The position numbers were made by a program, and so were the translations under genes. The notes under the pieces are model-generated. The model had not been told where the DNA came from, ran no database searches, and was given only the letters and a program-made list of their open reading frames with translations. 64,000 nucleotides of DNA from JAVJSF01 sp040219555 (GTDB lineage Bacteria; Actinomycetota; Thermoleophilia; Miltoncostaeales; Miltoncostaeaceae), in contig JAVJSF010000014.1 in NCBI GenBank assembly GCA_040219555.1, positions 92,046 through 156,045 on the forward strand, given 5' to 3'. How positions within the stretch are numbered: the first letter of the stretch is position 1; each line of letters begins with the position of its first letter. Below, piece after piece: positions 46,557 through 55,425 of the stretch.

Positions 46557-46955
46557 ATGGCCATCCCGGACATCGGCGGTACCTGGAGCACCCGCGACAC
46601 CGACAAGATCACCGGCATGTACAAGCCGGACGGCGTCCGTCATCAGATCGCCCTGCCCGAGGCGCGTCTGGTGGGCCACGAGGCCATCGCCGGCGCGGCC
46701 CAGGGCCTGATCGACGCCGTGCCCGACGAGGTGGTCGAGGTCACCAAGGTCACCGAGGGCACCAACGGCACCGTCGTCGTGGAGTGGATCTTCAAGGGCA
46801 CCCACACCGTCGACGCGCCGGGCTGGCCGGCCAAGAACGAGGCCGTCCACCTCGTGGGCGTCAGCGTCTGCGACATGGACGGCGACCTCATCGCCGAGGA
46901 GCGCGTCTACTGGGACCTGGCCACCCTCCTGGCCGGCGCCGGCCTGCTGGGCTAG
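46557..46955 (+). CDS. SnoaL-like (NTF2-fold) protein
   Basis: This 132-residue single-domain protein has the SnoaL/NTF2-like pattern: GTWSTRDTDKITGMY at the start, VVEWIFKGTHTVDAPGWPAKN in the middle and a C-terminal DLIAEERVYWDLATLLAG. Members bind small hydrophobic molecules and some are cyclases or isomerases; the substrate here is unknown. It stands alone: 139 bases upstream and about 166 downstream hold no gene. Confidence 0.85.
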   Translation: MAIPDIGGTWSTRDTDKITGMYKPDGVRHQIALPEARLVGHEAIAGAAQGLIDAVPDEVVEVTKVTEGTNGTVVVEWIFKGTHTVDAPGWPAKNEAVHLVGVSVCDMDGDLIAEERVYWDLATLLAGAGLLG

Positions 46956-47085
46956 GTGCAGCCGGCCAGCACGTCGCCGGAGGCCTGAGCGCCGGACGGG
47001 CGAGGGCCCCAGGGTTCCCGTGGAGGTGTCCAGCGCCTCCGCGGGCGCCCGGGGGTCCTCGGCGGCCGCGTCGGGCGCTGTCGAT

Positions 47086-47115
47086 TTGCCTCCCCGCATC
47101 GCGGTCGGGTATCGT
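47086..47115 (+). promoter_or_regulatory. Candidate promoter of the leuACD leader
   Basis: TTGCCT (47086-47091), an 18-base spacer, then TATCGT (47110-47115). The expected transcription start falls at the ATG of the leader ORF at 47122. Confidence 0.5.
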
Positions 47116-47121
47116 GCGCAC

Positions 47122-47196
47122 ATGCCTGTGGACACCGCTCGCACCCCCTGCATGCTGAGCGGTCCGCTGCGGCTTCGTGGGCTCCTCCCCCGGTAG
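47122..47196 (+). CDS. Leucine-rich leader peptide upstream of leuA
   Basis: This 24-codon ORF is too short for most gene finders. Its last 14 codons (from an internal ATG at 47152) read MLSGPLRLRGLLPR, with five leucine codons (CTG, CTG, CTT, CTC, CTC). The ATG at 47122 is 6 bases after a -10-like TATCGT, so it may be translated from a leaderless transcript. A C-run/G-run stem (TCCCCC-GGTA-GGGGGA) spans its stop codon and GCCCGG-TCA-CCGGGC follows at 47218-47232. The layout fits leucine attenuation of leuA, as reported for actinomycete leu leaders. Confidence 0.6.
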   Translation: MPVDTARTPCMLSGPLRLRGLLPR

Positions 47197-47217
47197 GGGG
47201 AACTTGCCGACACCCGC

Positions 47218-47232
47218 GCCCGGTCACCGGGC
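47218..47232 (+). promoter_or_regulatory. Stem-loop between leader peptide and leuA
   Basis: GCCCGG pairs with CCGGGC around TCA. There is no U-tract, so if it is part of an attenuator it acts by another route, for example Rho dependence or ribosome access. The leuA SD AGAGGAGG lies about 30 bases downstream. Confidence 0.4.
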
Positions 47233-47273
47233 ATCCGACGCCCTCGACGCCCGTCCTTAGAGGAGGACACCGC

Positions 47274-48857
47274 ATGACCGCCGACACGCAGGCGCACGCG
47301 AACGACCCCGCCGACCGCATCACGATCTTCGACACCACGCTCCGCGATGGTGAGCAGGCGCCGGGCATCACGCTCAACACCCGGGAGAAGGTCGAGATCG
47401 CGCAGCAGCTCGTGCGTCTCGGGGTCGATGTGATCGAGGCGGGCTTCCCCATCTCGTCCCCCGGAGACTTCGAGGGCGTGCGCGCGGTGGCCTCCGAGGT
47501 GCCCGGCGCCACCATCGCCGGCCTGGCCCGTGCGAACCGGCGCGACGTGGAGACCGCCGGCGAGGCCGTGGCCCCGGCCGAGTACGGGCGCATCCACACC
47601 TTCATCGCCACCAGCGACATCCACCTGACCTACAAGCTCAAGATGTCGCGCGAGCAGGTGCTGGACGCCGCCACCGATGCCGTGCGCCTGGCGCGCTCGA
47701 TCGTCGACGACGTCGAGTTCTCGTGCGAGGACGCCACCCGTTCCGACGTGGCCTTCGTGGCCGAGGTGGTCGGCGCGGCCATCGCCGAGGGCGCGACCAC
47801 GATCAACATCCCGGACACGGTCGGCTACACGATGCCCACCGAGTTCCAGGCCTTCCTGATGGACCTCTACCGCCTCTGCCCGTCGCTGGCGGACGTGACG
47901 CTGTCGGTGCACTGCCACAACGACCTGGGGCTGGCCGTTGCCAACTCGCTGGCCGGATGCCAGGTGGGGGCCCGGCAGGTGGAGGGCTGCGTGAACGGCA
48001 TCGGCGAGCGCGCCGGCAACGCGTCGCTGGAGGAGATGGCGATGATCCTGCGCACCCGCGCCGAGGCTCTCGGCGGCCTGTGGTGCGCCATGAACACGCC
48101 CGAGATCACGCGCACCAGCCGCATGGTCAGCCGCATGACCGGCTATGTCATCCAGCCGAACAAGGCCATCGTGGGGCGCAACGCCTTCGCCCACGAGGCG
48201 GGCATCCACCAGCACGGCGTGCTCGCCAACCCGCTCACCTACGAGATCATGGACGTGGCCTCGGTGGGCCTGGCCGAGAGCGAGATCGTGCTCGGCAAGC
48301 ACTCCGGGCGGCACGCCCTGCGCAACGCGCTGCTCGAGCTGGGCTACGAGCTGGAGCGCGAGGAGCTGGACGTCGCCTTCGACCGCTTCAAGGACATGGC
48401 CGACCGCAAGGGGCGCATCTCGGCCGCCGATCTCGAGGCGATCATGGGCGACGAGATCCGAACGGGCTCCACCGAGGACGGGGTTGCCCTGGTCGGCCTC
48501 CACGTGGAGGCGGGCACGGGCGAGGAACCCTCCGCGCGGGTGGTCGTATCCGACGCCGAGGGCGTCGAGCACCGGGCCACGGCTGTGGGGGACGGGCCGG
48601 TGGACGCGCTGATGAAGGCGATCGACGCCGCCATCGGCAGCGAGGGGGTGCTGGTGGAGTACCACGTGTCGGCGGTCACCGAGGGCAAGGACGCCCTGGG
48701 CGAGGCGCGCGTGGTGTGCGACATCGGCGGCCGCCGCGTGGCGGGCCAGGCCGTGTCGCCCGATGTCCTGGAGGCAAGCGCGCTCGCCTATGTGCGCGCG
48801 GTCAACGCCAGCCGGCACGCCGGTGCCGGCGAGCGGGTTGCGACGGGAGGAGTGTGA
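47274..48857 (+). CDS. leuA: 2-isopropylmalate synthase
   Basis: This 527-residue protein has DTTLRDGEQAPGI at the N terminus, the metal-binding HCHNDLG, a catalytic TIM barrel to about 300, and a C-terminal LeuA regulatory domain (about 380-510) for leucine feedback. It commits 2-ketoisovalerate to leucine. A strong AGGAGG precedes the ATG. The stop overlaps leuC by one base (TGATG). cimA at 56393 is a paralogue of different specificity. Confidence 0.95.
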   Translation: MTADTQAHANDPADRITIFDTTLRDGEQAPGITLNTREKVEIAQQLVRLGVDVIEAGFPISSPGDFEGVRAVASEVPGATIAGLARANRRDVETAGEAVAPAEYGRIHTFIATSDIHLTYKLKMSREQVLDAATDAVRLARSIVDDVEFSCEDATRSDVAFVAEVVGAAIAEGATTINIPDTVGYTMPTEFQAFLMDLYRLCPSLADVTLSVHCHNDLGLAVANSLAGCQVGARQVEGCVNGIGERAGNASLEEMAMILRTRAEALGGLWCAMNTPEITRTSRMVSRMTGYVIQPNKAIVGRNAFAHEAGIHQHGVLANPLTYEIMDVASVGLAESEIVLGKHSGRHALRNALLELGYELEREELDVAFDRFKDMADRKGRISAADLEAIMGDEIRTGSTEDGVALVGLHVEAGTGEEPSARVVVSDAEGVEHRATAVGDGPVDALMKAIDAAIGSEGVLVEYHVSAVTEGKDALGEARVVCDIGGRRVAGQAVSPDVLEASALAYVRAVNASRHAGAGERVATGGV

Positions 48858-50284
48858 TGGCGGGCAAGACCCTGTTCCGCAAGGTGTGGGACGCGCACGA
48901 GGTGCGCGCCGCCGACGCCACCGGCCCGGCGATCCTCTTCGTGGACCTGCACCTGGTGCACGAGGTGACCTCGCCCCAGGCCTTCGACGGGCTTCGGCTG
49001 GCCGGCAGGCGCGTCCGGCGCCCCGACCGCACCATGTCGACCGTCGACCACAACGTGCCCACCATCGGGCGCGAGAAGGGCATCGTCGACGAGCTCTCCC
49101 GTCAGCAGGTCGAGGCGCTCGAGCGCAACTGCAAGGAGTTCGGCATCCCGCTGTTCTCCATCCGCAGCAACCGTCAGGGCATCGTCCACGTCATCGGGCC
49201 GGAGCTGGGGGTCACCCAGCCCGGCATGACCATCGTGTGTGGCGACAGCCACACCTCGACCCACGGCGCCTTCGGGGCACTGGCCTTCGGCATCGGGACC
49301 AGCGAGGTGGAGCACGTCCTGGCCACCCAGACCCTCACCCAGAGCGTGCCCAAGACGATGCGCATCAACATCGACGGCGACGCCGGCCTGGGCGTGGGTG
49401 CCAAGGACCTGATCCTCGGCACCATCGGCCAGATCGGCGTCTCCGGCGCCCAGGGCTACGTCATCGAGTACGCGGGGTCCGCCATCCGCGCGCTGTCGAT
49501 GGAGGGCCGGATGACGGTCTGCAACATGAGCATCGAGGGCGGCGGCCGCGCCGGCATGATCGCCCCCGACGAGACCACCTACGAGTGGCTCGAGGGGCGT
49601 CCCGCGGTGCCGGCCGACTTCCGGGCCGCCGTCGACCACTGGCGCACGCTGCCCTCGGACGCCGACGCGGTGTTCGACCGCGAGGTGTACGTGGACGCGG
49701 CGAGCCTGGACCCGCAGGTGACCTGGGGCACGACCCCGGGCATGGTGGCGCCCATCTCCGGCCGGGTACCCACCCCGGACGACTTCGAGGACCCCGCCGA
49801 TCGCGACGCCACGCGGCGCGCCCTGGAGTACATGGGGCTGCGCGGCGGGGAGGCGATGGAGGACATCGCCCTCGACACGGTGTTCATCGGCTCGTGCACC
49901 AACGCTCGCCTGTCGGACCTGCGCGATGCCGCCGCCGTGGTGCGCGGCAAGCGCGTGGCCAAGGACATGCGCGCGATGGTGGTGCCCGGCTCGATGCACG
50001 TGAAGGCCCAGGCCGAGGCCGAGGGCCTGGACCGGATCTTCACCGATGCCGGCTTCGAGTGGCGCGATGCCGGGTGCTCGATGTGCCTGGCCATGAACGA
50101 CGACGTGCTGGCTCCCGGCGAGCGCTGCGCGTCCACCAGCAACCGCAACTTCGAGGGCCGCCAGGGCAAGGGCGGGCGTACCCATCTGGTGAGCCCGCCG
50201 ATGGCCGCGGCGGCCGCCATCGCCGGCCACCTGGTGGACGTGCGCCGGCTCGATCTGGACTCCGCGCCCGTGGGGGTGGCCTGA
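48857..50284 (+). CDS. leuC: 3-isopropylmalate dehydratase large subunit
   Basis: This 475-residue aconitase-family protein has the [4Fe-4S] cysteines in GSCTNARLSDL and AGCSMCLAMN. VCGDSHTSTHGAFGALAFGI is the family signature. It isomerises isopropylmalate with LeuD. ATG 48857 shares a base with the leuA stop, and leuD begins in the TGATG at its end. Confidence 0.97.
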   Translation: MAGKTLFRKVWDAHEVRAADATGPAILFVDLHLVHEVTSPQAFDGLRLAGRRVRRPDRTMSTVDHNVPTIGREKGIVDELSRQQVEALERNCKEFGIPLFSIRSNRQGIVHVIGPELGVTQPGMTIVCGDSHTSTHGAFGALAFGIGTSEVEHVLATQTLTQSVPKTMRINIDGDAGLGVGAKDLILGTIGQIGVSGAQGYVIEYAGSAIRALSMEGRMTVCNMSIEGGGRAGMIAPDETTYEWLEGRPAVPADFRAAVDHWRTLPSDADAVFDREVYVDAASLDPQVTWGTTPGMVAPISGRVPTPDDFEDPADRDATRRALEYMGLRGGEAMEDIALDTVFIGSCTNARLSDLRDAAAVVRGKRVAKDMRAMVVPGSMHVKAQAEAEGLDRIFTDAGFEWRDAGCSMCLAMNDDVLAPGERCASTSNRNFEGRQGKGGRTHLVSPPMAAAAAIAGHLVDVRRLDLDSAPVGVA

Positions 50285-50898
50285 TGGAACCGTTCCGCCG
50301 CGTCGAGGGCGTCATCTGCCCGCTGGACCGCTCGGACGTCGACACCGACCAGATCATCCCCAAGCAGTTCCTGAAGCGCATCGAGCGCACCGGGTTCGGC
50401 GAGTTCCTGTTCTGGGACTGGCGCGGGGAGGAGGGCTTCCCGCTCGACCGCCCCGAGTACGCCGGCGCGCCCATCCTGGTGGCCGGGCGCAACTTCGGGT
50501 GCGGCAGCTCGCGCGAGCACGCCCCCTGGGCTCTCGAGGACCACGGCTTCCGGGTGGTGATCGCCCCCAGCTTCGCCGACATCTTCCGCAACAACTGCAC
50601 GAAGATCGGCATGCTCCCGGTCATCCTCCCGGACGCCGACGTGCGGGAGATCATGCGTGAGGCCATGGAGAACCCCGGGGCCACGGGCGCCGTGGACCTG
50701 GAGCGAACGGTGGTCACCACCCCGGGCGGGCGCGAGATCCCGTTCGAGTTCGACGAGCTGGGGCGCGAGCGCCTGCTCAACGGATGGGACGACATCGCCC
50801 TCACGCTCACGCACGGTGACGACATCGAGGCCTTCGAGGCCGAGCGCGAGCGGACCGGCCCGGTCACCACGGCGCTCACCTCCCTCCCCGGAGCCTGA
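50284..50898 (+). CDS. leuD: 3-isopropylmalate dehydratase small subunit
   Basis: This 204-residue swivel-domain subunit has SDVDTDQIIPKQFLK and the GRNFGCGSSREHAPWAL motif. It completes the LeuCD enzyme. The ATG shares a base with the leuC stop. A long perfect hairpin follows its stop. Confidence 0.97.
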   Translation: MEPFRRVEGVICPLDRSDVDTDQIIPKQFLKRIERTGFGEFLFWDWRGEEGFPLDRPEYAGAPILVAGRNFGCGSSREHAPWALEDHGFRVVIAPSFADIFRNNCTKIGMLPVILPDADVREIMREAMENPGATGAVDLERTVVTTPGGREIPFEFDELGRERLLNGWDDIALTLTHGDDIEAFEAERERTGPVTTALTSLPGA

Positions 50899-50905
50899 GC
50901 CGGGC

Positions 50906-50942
50906 CCCACCGCCGCACCCCGGTCCGGGGTGCGGCGGTGGG
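50906..50942 (+). terminator. Perfect 17-bp inverted repeat after leuD
   Basis: The arm 50906-50922 pairs perfectly with 50926-50942 around a 3-base loop, 7 bases after the leuD stop. There is no T-run after it, so it is either a U-less terminator or an mRNA 3'-end stabiliser. Confidence 0.65.
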
Positions 50943-50980
50943 ATGTCAAGTTCTGCGCATGACGAGCCGATACAGCCGTC

Positions 50981-51670
50981 ATGCGATCCGTGGGCACCCA
51001 GGACGGATTCAGCCTGACCGAGGCTCTCGTGGCCGTGTTCGTGCTGGTCGTCGGGGTGCTCGGGACGGTGGCGATGGTCTCGGCCGCCAACGATCAGACC
51101 GTGCGCAACCTCGGCGAGGATGCCGGAAACAGCCTTGCGCGCGAGATCACCGAGGTGGCCCGCCACGTCCCCTTCGGCGAGGTCCAGACCGCGGCGGGCG
51201 CCGCGACCTCGATCCGCCCCCACGTCCCCGGCTCGTCCGCGCTCAGCGGCACGTCGTGGACCGTCACCCGTCGGAACCGTGACTACACGGTGAGTGTCGA
51301 CGCGTGCCGGATCCTCGCCACCGGGGCGGGCGGATGCACCACCCCCGTGGCCGACCCCACGGCGGGCGCCGACAGCGACACGGCGATCCTCGTCGATGTG
51401 CTCGGCCTGGCCGGCGTCGATCTGGGCGGAGGCATCCCCAACGCCCTGTGCGGGGTCTTCGGGCCCCAGTTCAACCTGTCGGTACTCCCGATCGTCGGGG
51501 TCGATGCCACCACCTGCGCCAACGACGGCTCGCAGGGATCGGTCCCGTCCGACCCGCCGAGGCTGGCGCGGGTCAGCGTGACGGTGGGCTGGTCGGATCG
51601 CGGGCGTCCCCGGCAGGTGACCACCACCGCGCTGGTCGTCGATCCCACCACCCTCGCGCCGCCCACATGA
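50981..51670 (+). CDS. Type IV prepilin-like protein (PilV-like)
   Basis: This 229-residue protein has a short leader followed by GFSLTEALVAVFVLVVGVLGTVAM, a prepilin peptidase site (G/F, with Glu at +5: FSLTE) and hydrophobic helix. The rest is a secreted, weakly conserved domain with several cysteines. It is likely a minor pseudopilin. It overlaps the next gene (ATGA); the three genes form one operon. Confidence 0.85.
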   Translation: MRSVGTQDGFSLTEALVAVFVLVVGVLGTVAMVSAANDQTVRNLGEDAGNSLAREITEVARHVPFGEVQTAAGAATSIRPHVPGSSALSGTSWTVTRRNRDYTVSVDACRILATGAGGCTTPVADPTAGADSDTAILVDVLGLAGVDLGGGIPNALCGVFGPQFNLSVLPIVGVDATTCANDGSQGSVPSDPPRLARVSVTVGWSDRGRPRQVTTTALVVDPTTLAPPT

Positions 51671-52398
51671 GCGGCCCCGGGGCATCACGGGACCGCCGGC
51701 GGAGGCAGAGGGGGATGACCCTGATGGAGCTCCTGCTCTCGGCCGGGATGCTTCTGGTGGTTCTGGTGGGGGTCAGCGGCCTGGCGCTCTCGTTCAACGA
51801 CCGCGCCGCAGGCACCGGAGAGGTGGTCGCCGCCCAGGAGGCGGCGCGCGACGCCGTCTCGGGCCTCACCTTCGAGCTGCGCAGCGCCGGTCCCACCTCG
51901 CAAGGGGTGGTCCTGCTGCGCGCCGGTCCGTCGGATCTGGCCTTCGCCTCCGACAGCCTGCGCGAGGCGCCCGGCCAGTGGCGCGCGGCCCGCTACTGCT
52001 GGGACGGCCAGGACGTGATCCGCCAGGTGCGCACCACGCTCGTGGCGCCCGGAGCATCGTGCCCGGACTCGTCGTGGGGGTCGGCGCACGTCGTGGCCCG
52101 CGACATATCGGGCCCGCTGTTCACCTACTCCGAGGCCGTGGGGGCCACCCCGACGGTCACGGTCACGATGTCGGCCGCCGGCGCCCGGCCGCTGCAGAGC
52201 GCCGTCACCATCCGGAACCGGGCGCTGGGCGCCGATGCGATCGCGTGCGACCAGACGAACGCCAACAACGCCCTGCTGACGCTGACCCTCGGCGTCGGTC
52301 AGACCGCCGAGATCCCGGTCAAGATCGACGATCTGGTGGGACTCAAGGCCCTCCTGTTCGGCGCGTCCACCCCGCCCGCATCCTGGGAGTGCCCATGA
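51667..52398 (+). CDS. Type IV prepilin-like protein (PilW-like)
   Basis: This 243-residue protein has a basic leader (RDRRRRQRG) and then MTLMELLLSAGMLLVVLVGVSGL, again a G/M cleavage site with Glu at +5. The C-terminal globular part is without recognised enzyme motifs. It is translationally coupled to its neighbours by ATGA overlaps at both ends. Confidence 0.85.
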   Translation: MSGPGASRDRRRRQRGMTLMELLLSAGMLLVVLVGVSGLALSFNDRAAGTGEVVAAQEAARDAVSGLTFELRSAGPTSQGVVLLRAGPSDLAFASDSLREAPGQWRAARYCWDGQDVIRQVRTTLVAPGASCPDSSWGSAHVVARDISGPLFTYSEAVGATPTVTVTMSAAGARPLQSAVTIRNRALGADAIACDQTNANNALLTLTLGVGQTAEIPVKIDDLVGLKALLFGASTPPASWECP

Positions 52399-54239
52399 CC
52401 CCGGCCCGCAGGTCCTCACAGCGCGGATCCGCCCTGATGAGCGCGATCGCCCTGATGGCCATCATGGCCGTCGTGGGCATGGCGACGCTGGCGATGGTGA
52501 ACACCCAGATGGTCGCAGCGGGGCGCGAGCGCTCGGCCGACCGCTCGTTCAACCTGGCCGAGTCGATCGCCCACCTCCAGGTGGGGGTCTTCAGCCAGGG
52601 CTGGCCGGACGCGGTGCCGTTCGTCTGTGAGGGCACGATGGTCACCCCGACCTCGGGCACGGTCACCGACGATCCGCGCTGCGTCTCGCCCCAGCTGGTG
52701 GCCGCAAGCCTGACCGGGGTCGACCTCACCGGGGCGAACTGGCGGGTGCAGGTGGGCGCCGGCGACTCCGGCCGCCTGACCCTGCGCGTCTCGGCATCGA
52801 CGACCGGGCCCGAGGGCGCCGACCGGGCCGTGGAGGCGCTCGTGGACCGCCGCAGCGCCCAGGCGCTGCCCTCGGGGTACGTGGTCATCGCCAACGCCTT
52901 CTCCAGCGAGCTCGGCCTGATCCTCAATCAGGTCAGCAACGTCGCGATCCTCCAGCAGTTGCTGGGCAACCACCTCCTGATCCGCGACGGCAAGATCGGG
53001 CTGCGCTGCAACCTGATCCACGGACCGGTGACCGCCGACGACGACCCCAACACGTGCGTGATGGGTGCCCTGCACCTGGCCGGCCCCAACGGCCTGCCGG
53101 GGATCGCCGCCATCCTCGGTCTCAGCGCCATCACCAACTACGGCTACCCCAGCGCGGCGACGCCGGCGGTGATGGACTCGCTGCGCACCCAGGCCATCGA
53201 GGCGGGGACCCACGTCCCGAACGTCGCGCACGGCGCGGAGTGCTGGACCGGCCCGATGACCTCCGAGAGCATCATCTACGTGGACCAGGTCGGCGCGGGC
53301 GACGGCACCTGCACCGTGACGCTCGAGATGGGCACCACCACCGAGGTCGCCGCCATCATCGTCAACCGCGGGCGGGTGCTGGTCCGCGGCCAGGGCGACG
53401 GCTCCGAGCCCGGCGTGATCCGCGGGGTCATCTGGTCGCAGAACGGGCAGGGCGCCACCACGGGCGACATCGTCCGGCTGGCCGGCGCGGTCCAGGTCCG
53501 CGGGATGCTGGTGGTGGATGGCACCGACGGCACCGTGAGCCTGCGTCCCTCGCCCAACGAGGGCACGGCCACCCAGATCCAGGCCGACTCGATGGCCGAG
53601 GAGGTGGACGAGACCCACTCGGCGCTCGAGAGCCTCACCCAGGAGCAGTTCGACCTGGTCGCCGGCCTGATCGCCGACGTCGAGTCCAAGCGGGCGCTGG
53701 TGCAGCAGGCCCGCAACGCGAGCCCCTACCCGCGGCGCAACTGCCCGATCCTCCAGGCCGCGCCGAACCACCAGGCGCTGAAGGGCCGGCTGGCCGATCT
53801 GGCGGACTCCATGGGGGACCTGATCATCGCGGTGCCGCCTCTTCCGGGCACCTCCGGCTATGTCAGCAGCCTGCAGTCCGAGCGCCAGAACGTGATCGAC
53901 CAGGACAACGCGCTGCCGCACCCGGCGCCCTGCGTCCTCCTGGGGCTCGACCAGATCCTCGCCGGCCTGTTCGGCACCCTCGACGCGGTGCTTGTGACGG
54001 TCACCGACCTGCTGACGGGCCCGAGCGGCCTGCTGGGCTACCTCGAGGACCTGCCGATCGTGCTGCAGGAGACGCTGGACCAGAAGAGCAACGGCCTCGG
54101 CCAGCTCCTCACCAACCAGCTCGGCGAGTACGAGAGCGAGGGGATGGTCATCTACGACGCCGAGGCGGTCGGACGCCTGAAGGCCGACGGCGGCGCCGGC
54201 ATGGTCTCCGACAGCTTCCGCCAGGTGGCGCCGGACTGA
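52395..54239 (+). CDS. Large pilus-assembly-like protein (PilX-like N terminus)
   Basis: This 614-residue protein has an N-terminal basic leader and hydrophobic helix (SALMSAIALMAIMAVVGMATLAMV), then the NLAESIAHLQ pattern typical of PilX-type minor pilins. The long C-terminal region has a beta-rich central part (about 290-390: VAAIIVNRGRVLVRG..., like a beta-helix) and a helical segment. It is much longer than a normal PilX (about 150-200 residues), so it may be a tip or adhesin-type subunit; this is inferred. It is the last gene of the pilin operon. Confidence 0.8.
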   Translation: MTPARRSSQRGSALMSAIALMAIMAVVGMATLAMVNTQMVAAGRERSADRSFNLAESIAHLQVGVFSQGWPDAVPFVCEGTMVTPTSGTVTDDPRCVSPQLVAASLTGVDLTGANWRVQVGAGDSGRLTLRVSASTTGPEGADRAVEALVDRRSAQALPSGYVVIANAFSSELGLILNQVSNVAILQQLLGNHLLIRDGKIGLRCNLIHGPVTADDDPNTCVMGALHLAGPNGLPGIAAILGLSAITNYGYPSAATPAVMDSLRTQAIEAGTHVPNVAHGAECWTGPMTSESIIYVDQVGAGDGTCTVTLEMGTTTEVAAIIVNRGRVLVRGQGDGSEPGVIRGVIWSQNGQGATTGDIVRLAGAVQVRGMLVVDGTDGTVSLRPSPNEGTATQIQADSMAEEVDETHSALESLTQEQFDLVAGLIADVESKRALVQQARNASPYPRRNCPILQAAPNHQALKGRLADLADSMGDLIIAVPPLPGTSGYVSSLQSERQNVIDQDNALPHPAPCVLLGLDQILAGLFGTLDAVLVTVTDLLTGPSGLLGYLEDLPIVLQETLDQKSNGLGQLLTNQLGEYESEGMVIYDAEAVGRLKADGGAGMVSDSFRQVAPD

Positions 54240-54247
54240 TCCTCGCG

Positions 54248-54275
54248 GGGTGGCCGCCCGCCCGGCCACCCCTTG
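54248..54275 (+). terminator. Probable terminator of the pilin operon
   Basis: GGGGTGGCC (54248-54256) pairs with GGCCACCCC (54265-54273) around an 8-base loop, followed by only two T. It is 8 bases after the stop. Confidence 0.6.
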
Positions 54276-54317
54276 GTACCCTCCGCGGCCGGTCCGCAGG
54301 CGACGAGGGGGACACAG

Positions 54318-55367
54318 GTGCGCGAGGTCCAGGTGGTGGTGCTGCCCGGTGACGGGATCGGCCCGGAGGTGGTGCGCGAGGCCATCCGGTGCGTGGAGGC
54401 CGTCGCCCCCGAGCACGGGCTGTCCATCGAGTGGACCGAGCACCTGGTGGGCGGCATCTCCATCGACGAGCACGGGGCGGCGCTCACCGACGAGGTGCTC
54501 CAGGCCTGCGCGGACGCGGACGCCGTGCTGCTGGGCGCGGTGGGCGGTCCGAAGTGGGATACCACCGACCCGGCCAAGCCGCGCCCCGAGCAGGGCCTGC
54601 TGGGCCTGCGCTCCGGCCTCGGCCTGTACGCGAACCTGCGCCCGGTGCGCCCGTGGCCGGCGCTGTACGACGCCAGCCCGCTGCGGCGCGAGCGCATCGA
54701 GGGCACCGACCTGCTGGTGGTGCGCGAGCTCACCGGCGGCCTCTACTTCGGCGAGCGCGGCCGCGAGGGCGACCGGGCCTACGACACCTGCGTCTACACC
54801 AGGGACGAGGTCGACCGGCTGGCCGAGTGGGGCTTCCGTGCGGCCGCCGGCCGGCGCGGGAAGGTGACCTCGGTCGACAAGGCCAACGTGCTCGAGACCT
54901 CGCGCCTGTGGCGCGAGCAGGTGCTGCAGACCGCCACGCGCCACCCGGGTGTCGAGCTGGACCACATGCTGGTGGACAACGCGGCCATGCAACTGGTCAG
55001 CCGCCCCGCCGACTTCGACGTGATCATCACCGAGAACCTGTTCGGCGACATCCTCTCGGACGAGGCCGCCATGATCTCGGGCTCCATCGGCCTGCTGCCC
55101 TCGGCCAGCCTGGGGCCGGGCGCCAAGGGCCTGTACGAGCCGGTCCACGGCTCGGCCCCCGACATCGCGGGCCAGGGGGTGGCCAACCCGCTCGCCACGG
55201 TGCTGTCGGCGGCCATGATGCTGCGGTACTCACTCGACGCGGCCGAGGCGGCGGACCGCCTGGACGCCGCCGTGGAGACCGTGCTGGCCCAGGGCGCCCG
55301 CACGCGCGACCTGGGCGGCGAGCTGGGGACGGGCGCCATCACCGAGGCGCTCCTGGCGGCCCTCTGA
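54318..55367 (+). CDS. leuB: 3-isopropylmalate dehydrogenase
   Basis: This 349-residue enzyme has VVLPGDGIGPEVV, RELTGGLYFGERG and, near the C terminus, the NAD-binding YEPVHGSAPDIAGQG. It catalyses the oxidative decarboxylation that completes leucine carbon-skeleton synthesis. GTG 54318 was chosen for the G-rich SD 6 bases upstream (54305-54311); an earlier in-frame start at 54273 adds residues unlike LeuB. Confidence 0.96.
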   Translation: MREVQVVVLPGDGIGPEVVREAIRCVEAVAPEHGLSIEWTEHLVGGISIDEHGAALTDEVLQACADADAVLLGAVGGPKWDTTDPAKPRPEQGLLGLRSGLGLYANLRPVRPWPALYDASPLRRERIEGTDLLVVRELTGGLYFGERGREGDRAYDTCVYTRDEVDRLAEWGFRAAAGRRGKVTSVDKANVLETSRLWREQVLQTATRHPGVELDHMLVDNAAMQLVSRPADFDVIITENLFGDILSDEAAMISGSIGLLPSASLGPGAKGLYEPVHGSAPDIAGQGVANPLATVLSAAMMLRYSLDAAEAADRLDAAVETVLAQGARTRDLGGELGTGAITEALLAAL

Positions 55368-55425
55368 CCGCCCTCGGGCGGCCGGTAACCTACGAGCACA
55401 CCGCACGCACCCGGGAGAACGCGCC

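Noticed and set aside
46956..47085. A further gene or riboswitch in the gap before the leuA leader
   Set aside because: No ORF with an SD and no known aptamer pattern; only G+C-rich text was seen.
50981..54275. Prophage or genomic island at the pilin operon
   Set aside because: No integrase, att repeats, tRNA junction or obvious composition shift; codon use looks like its neighbours. An insertion is possible but not a mobile element by sequence.
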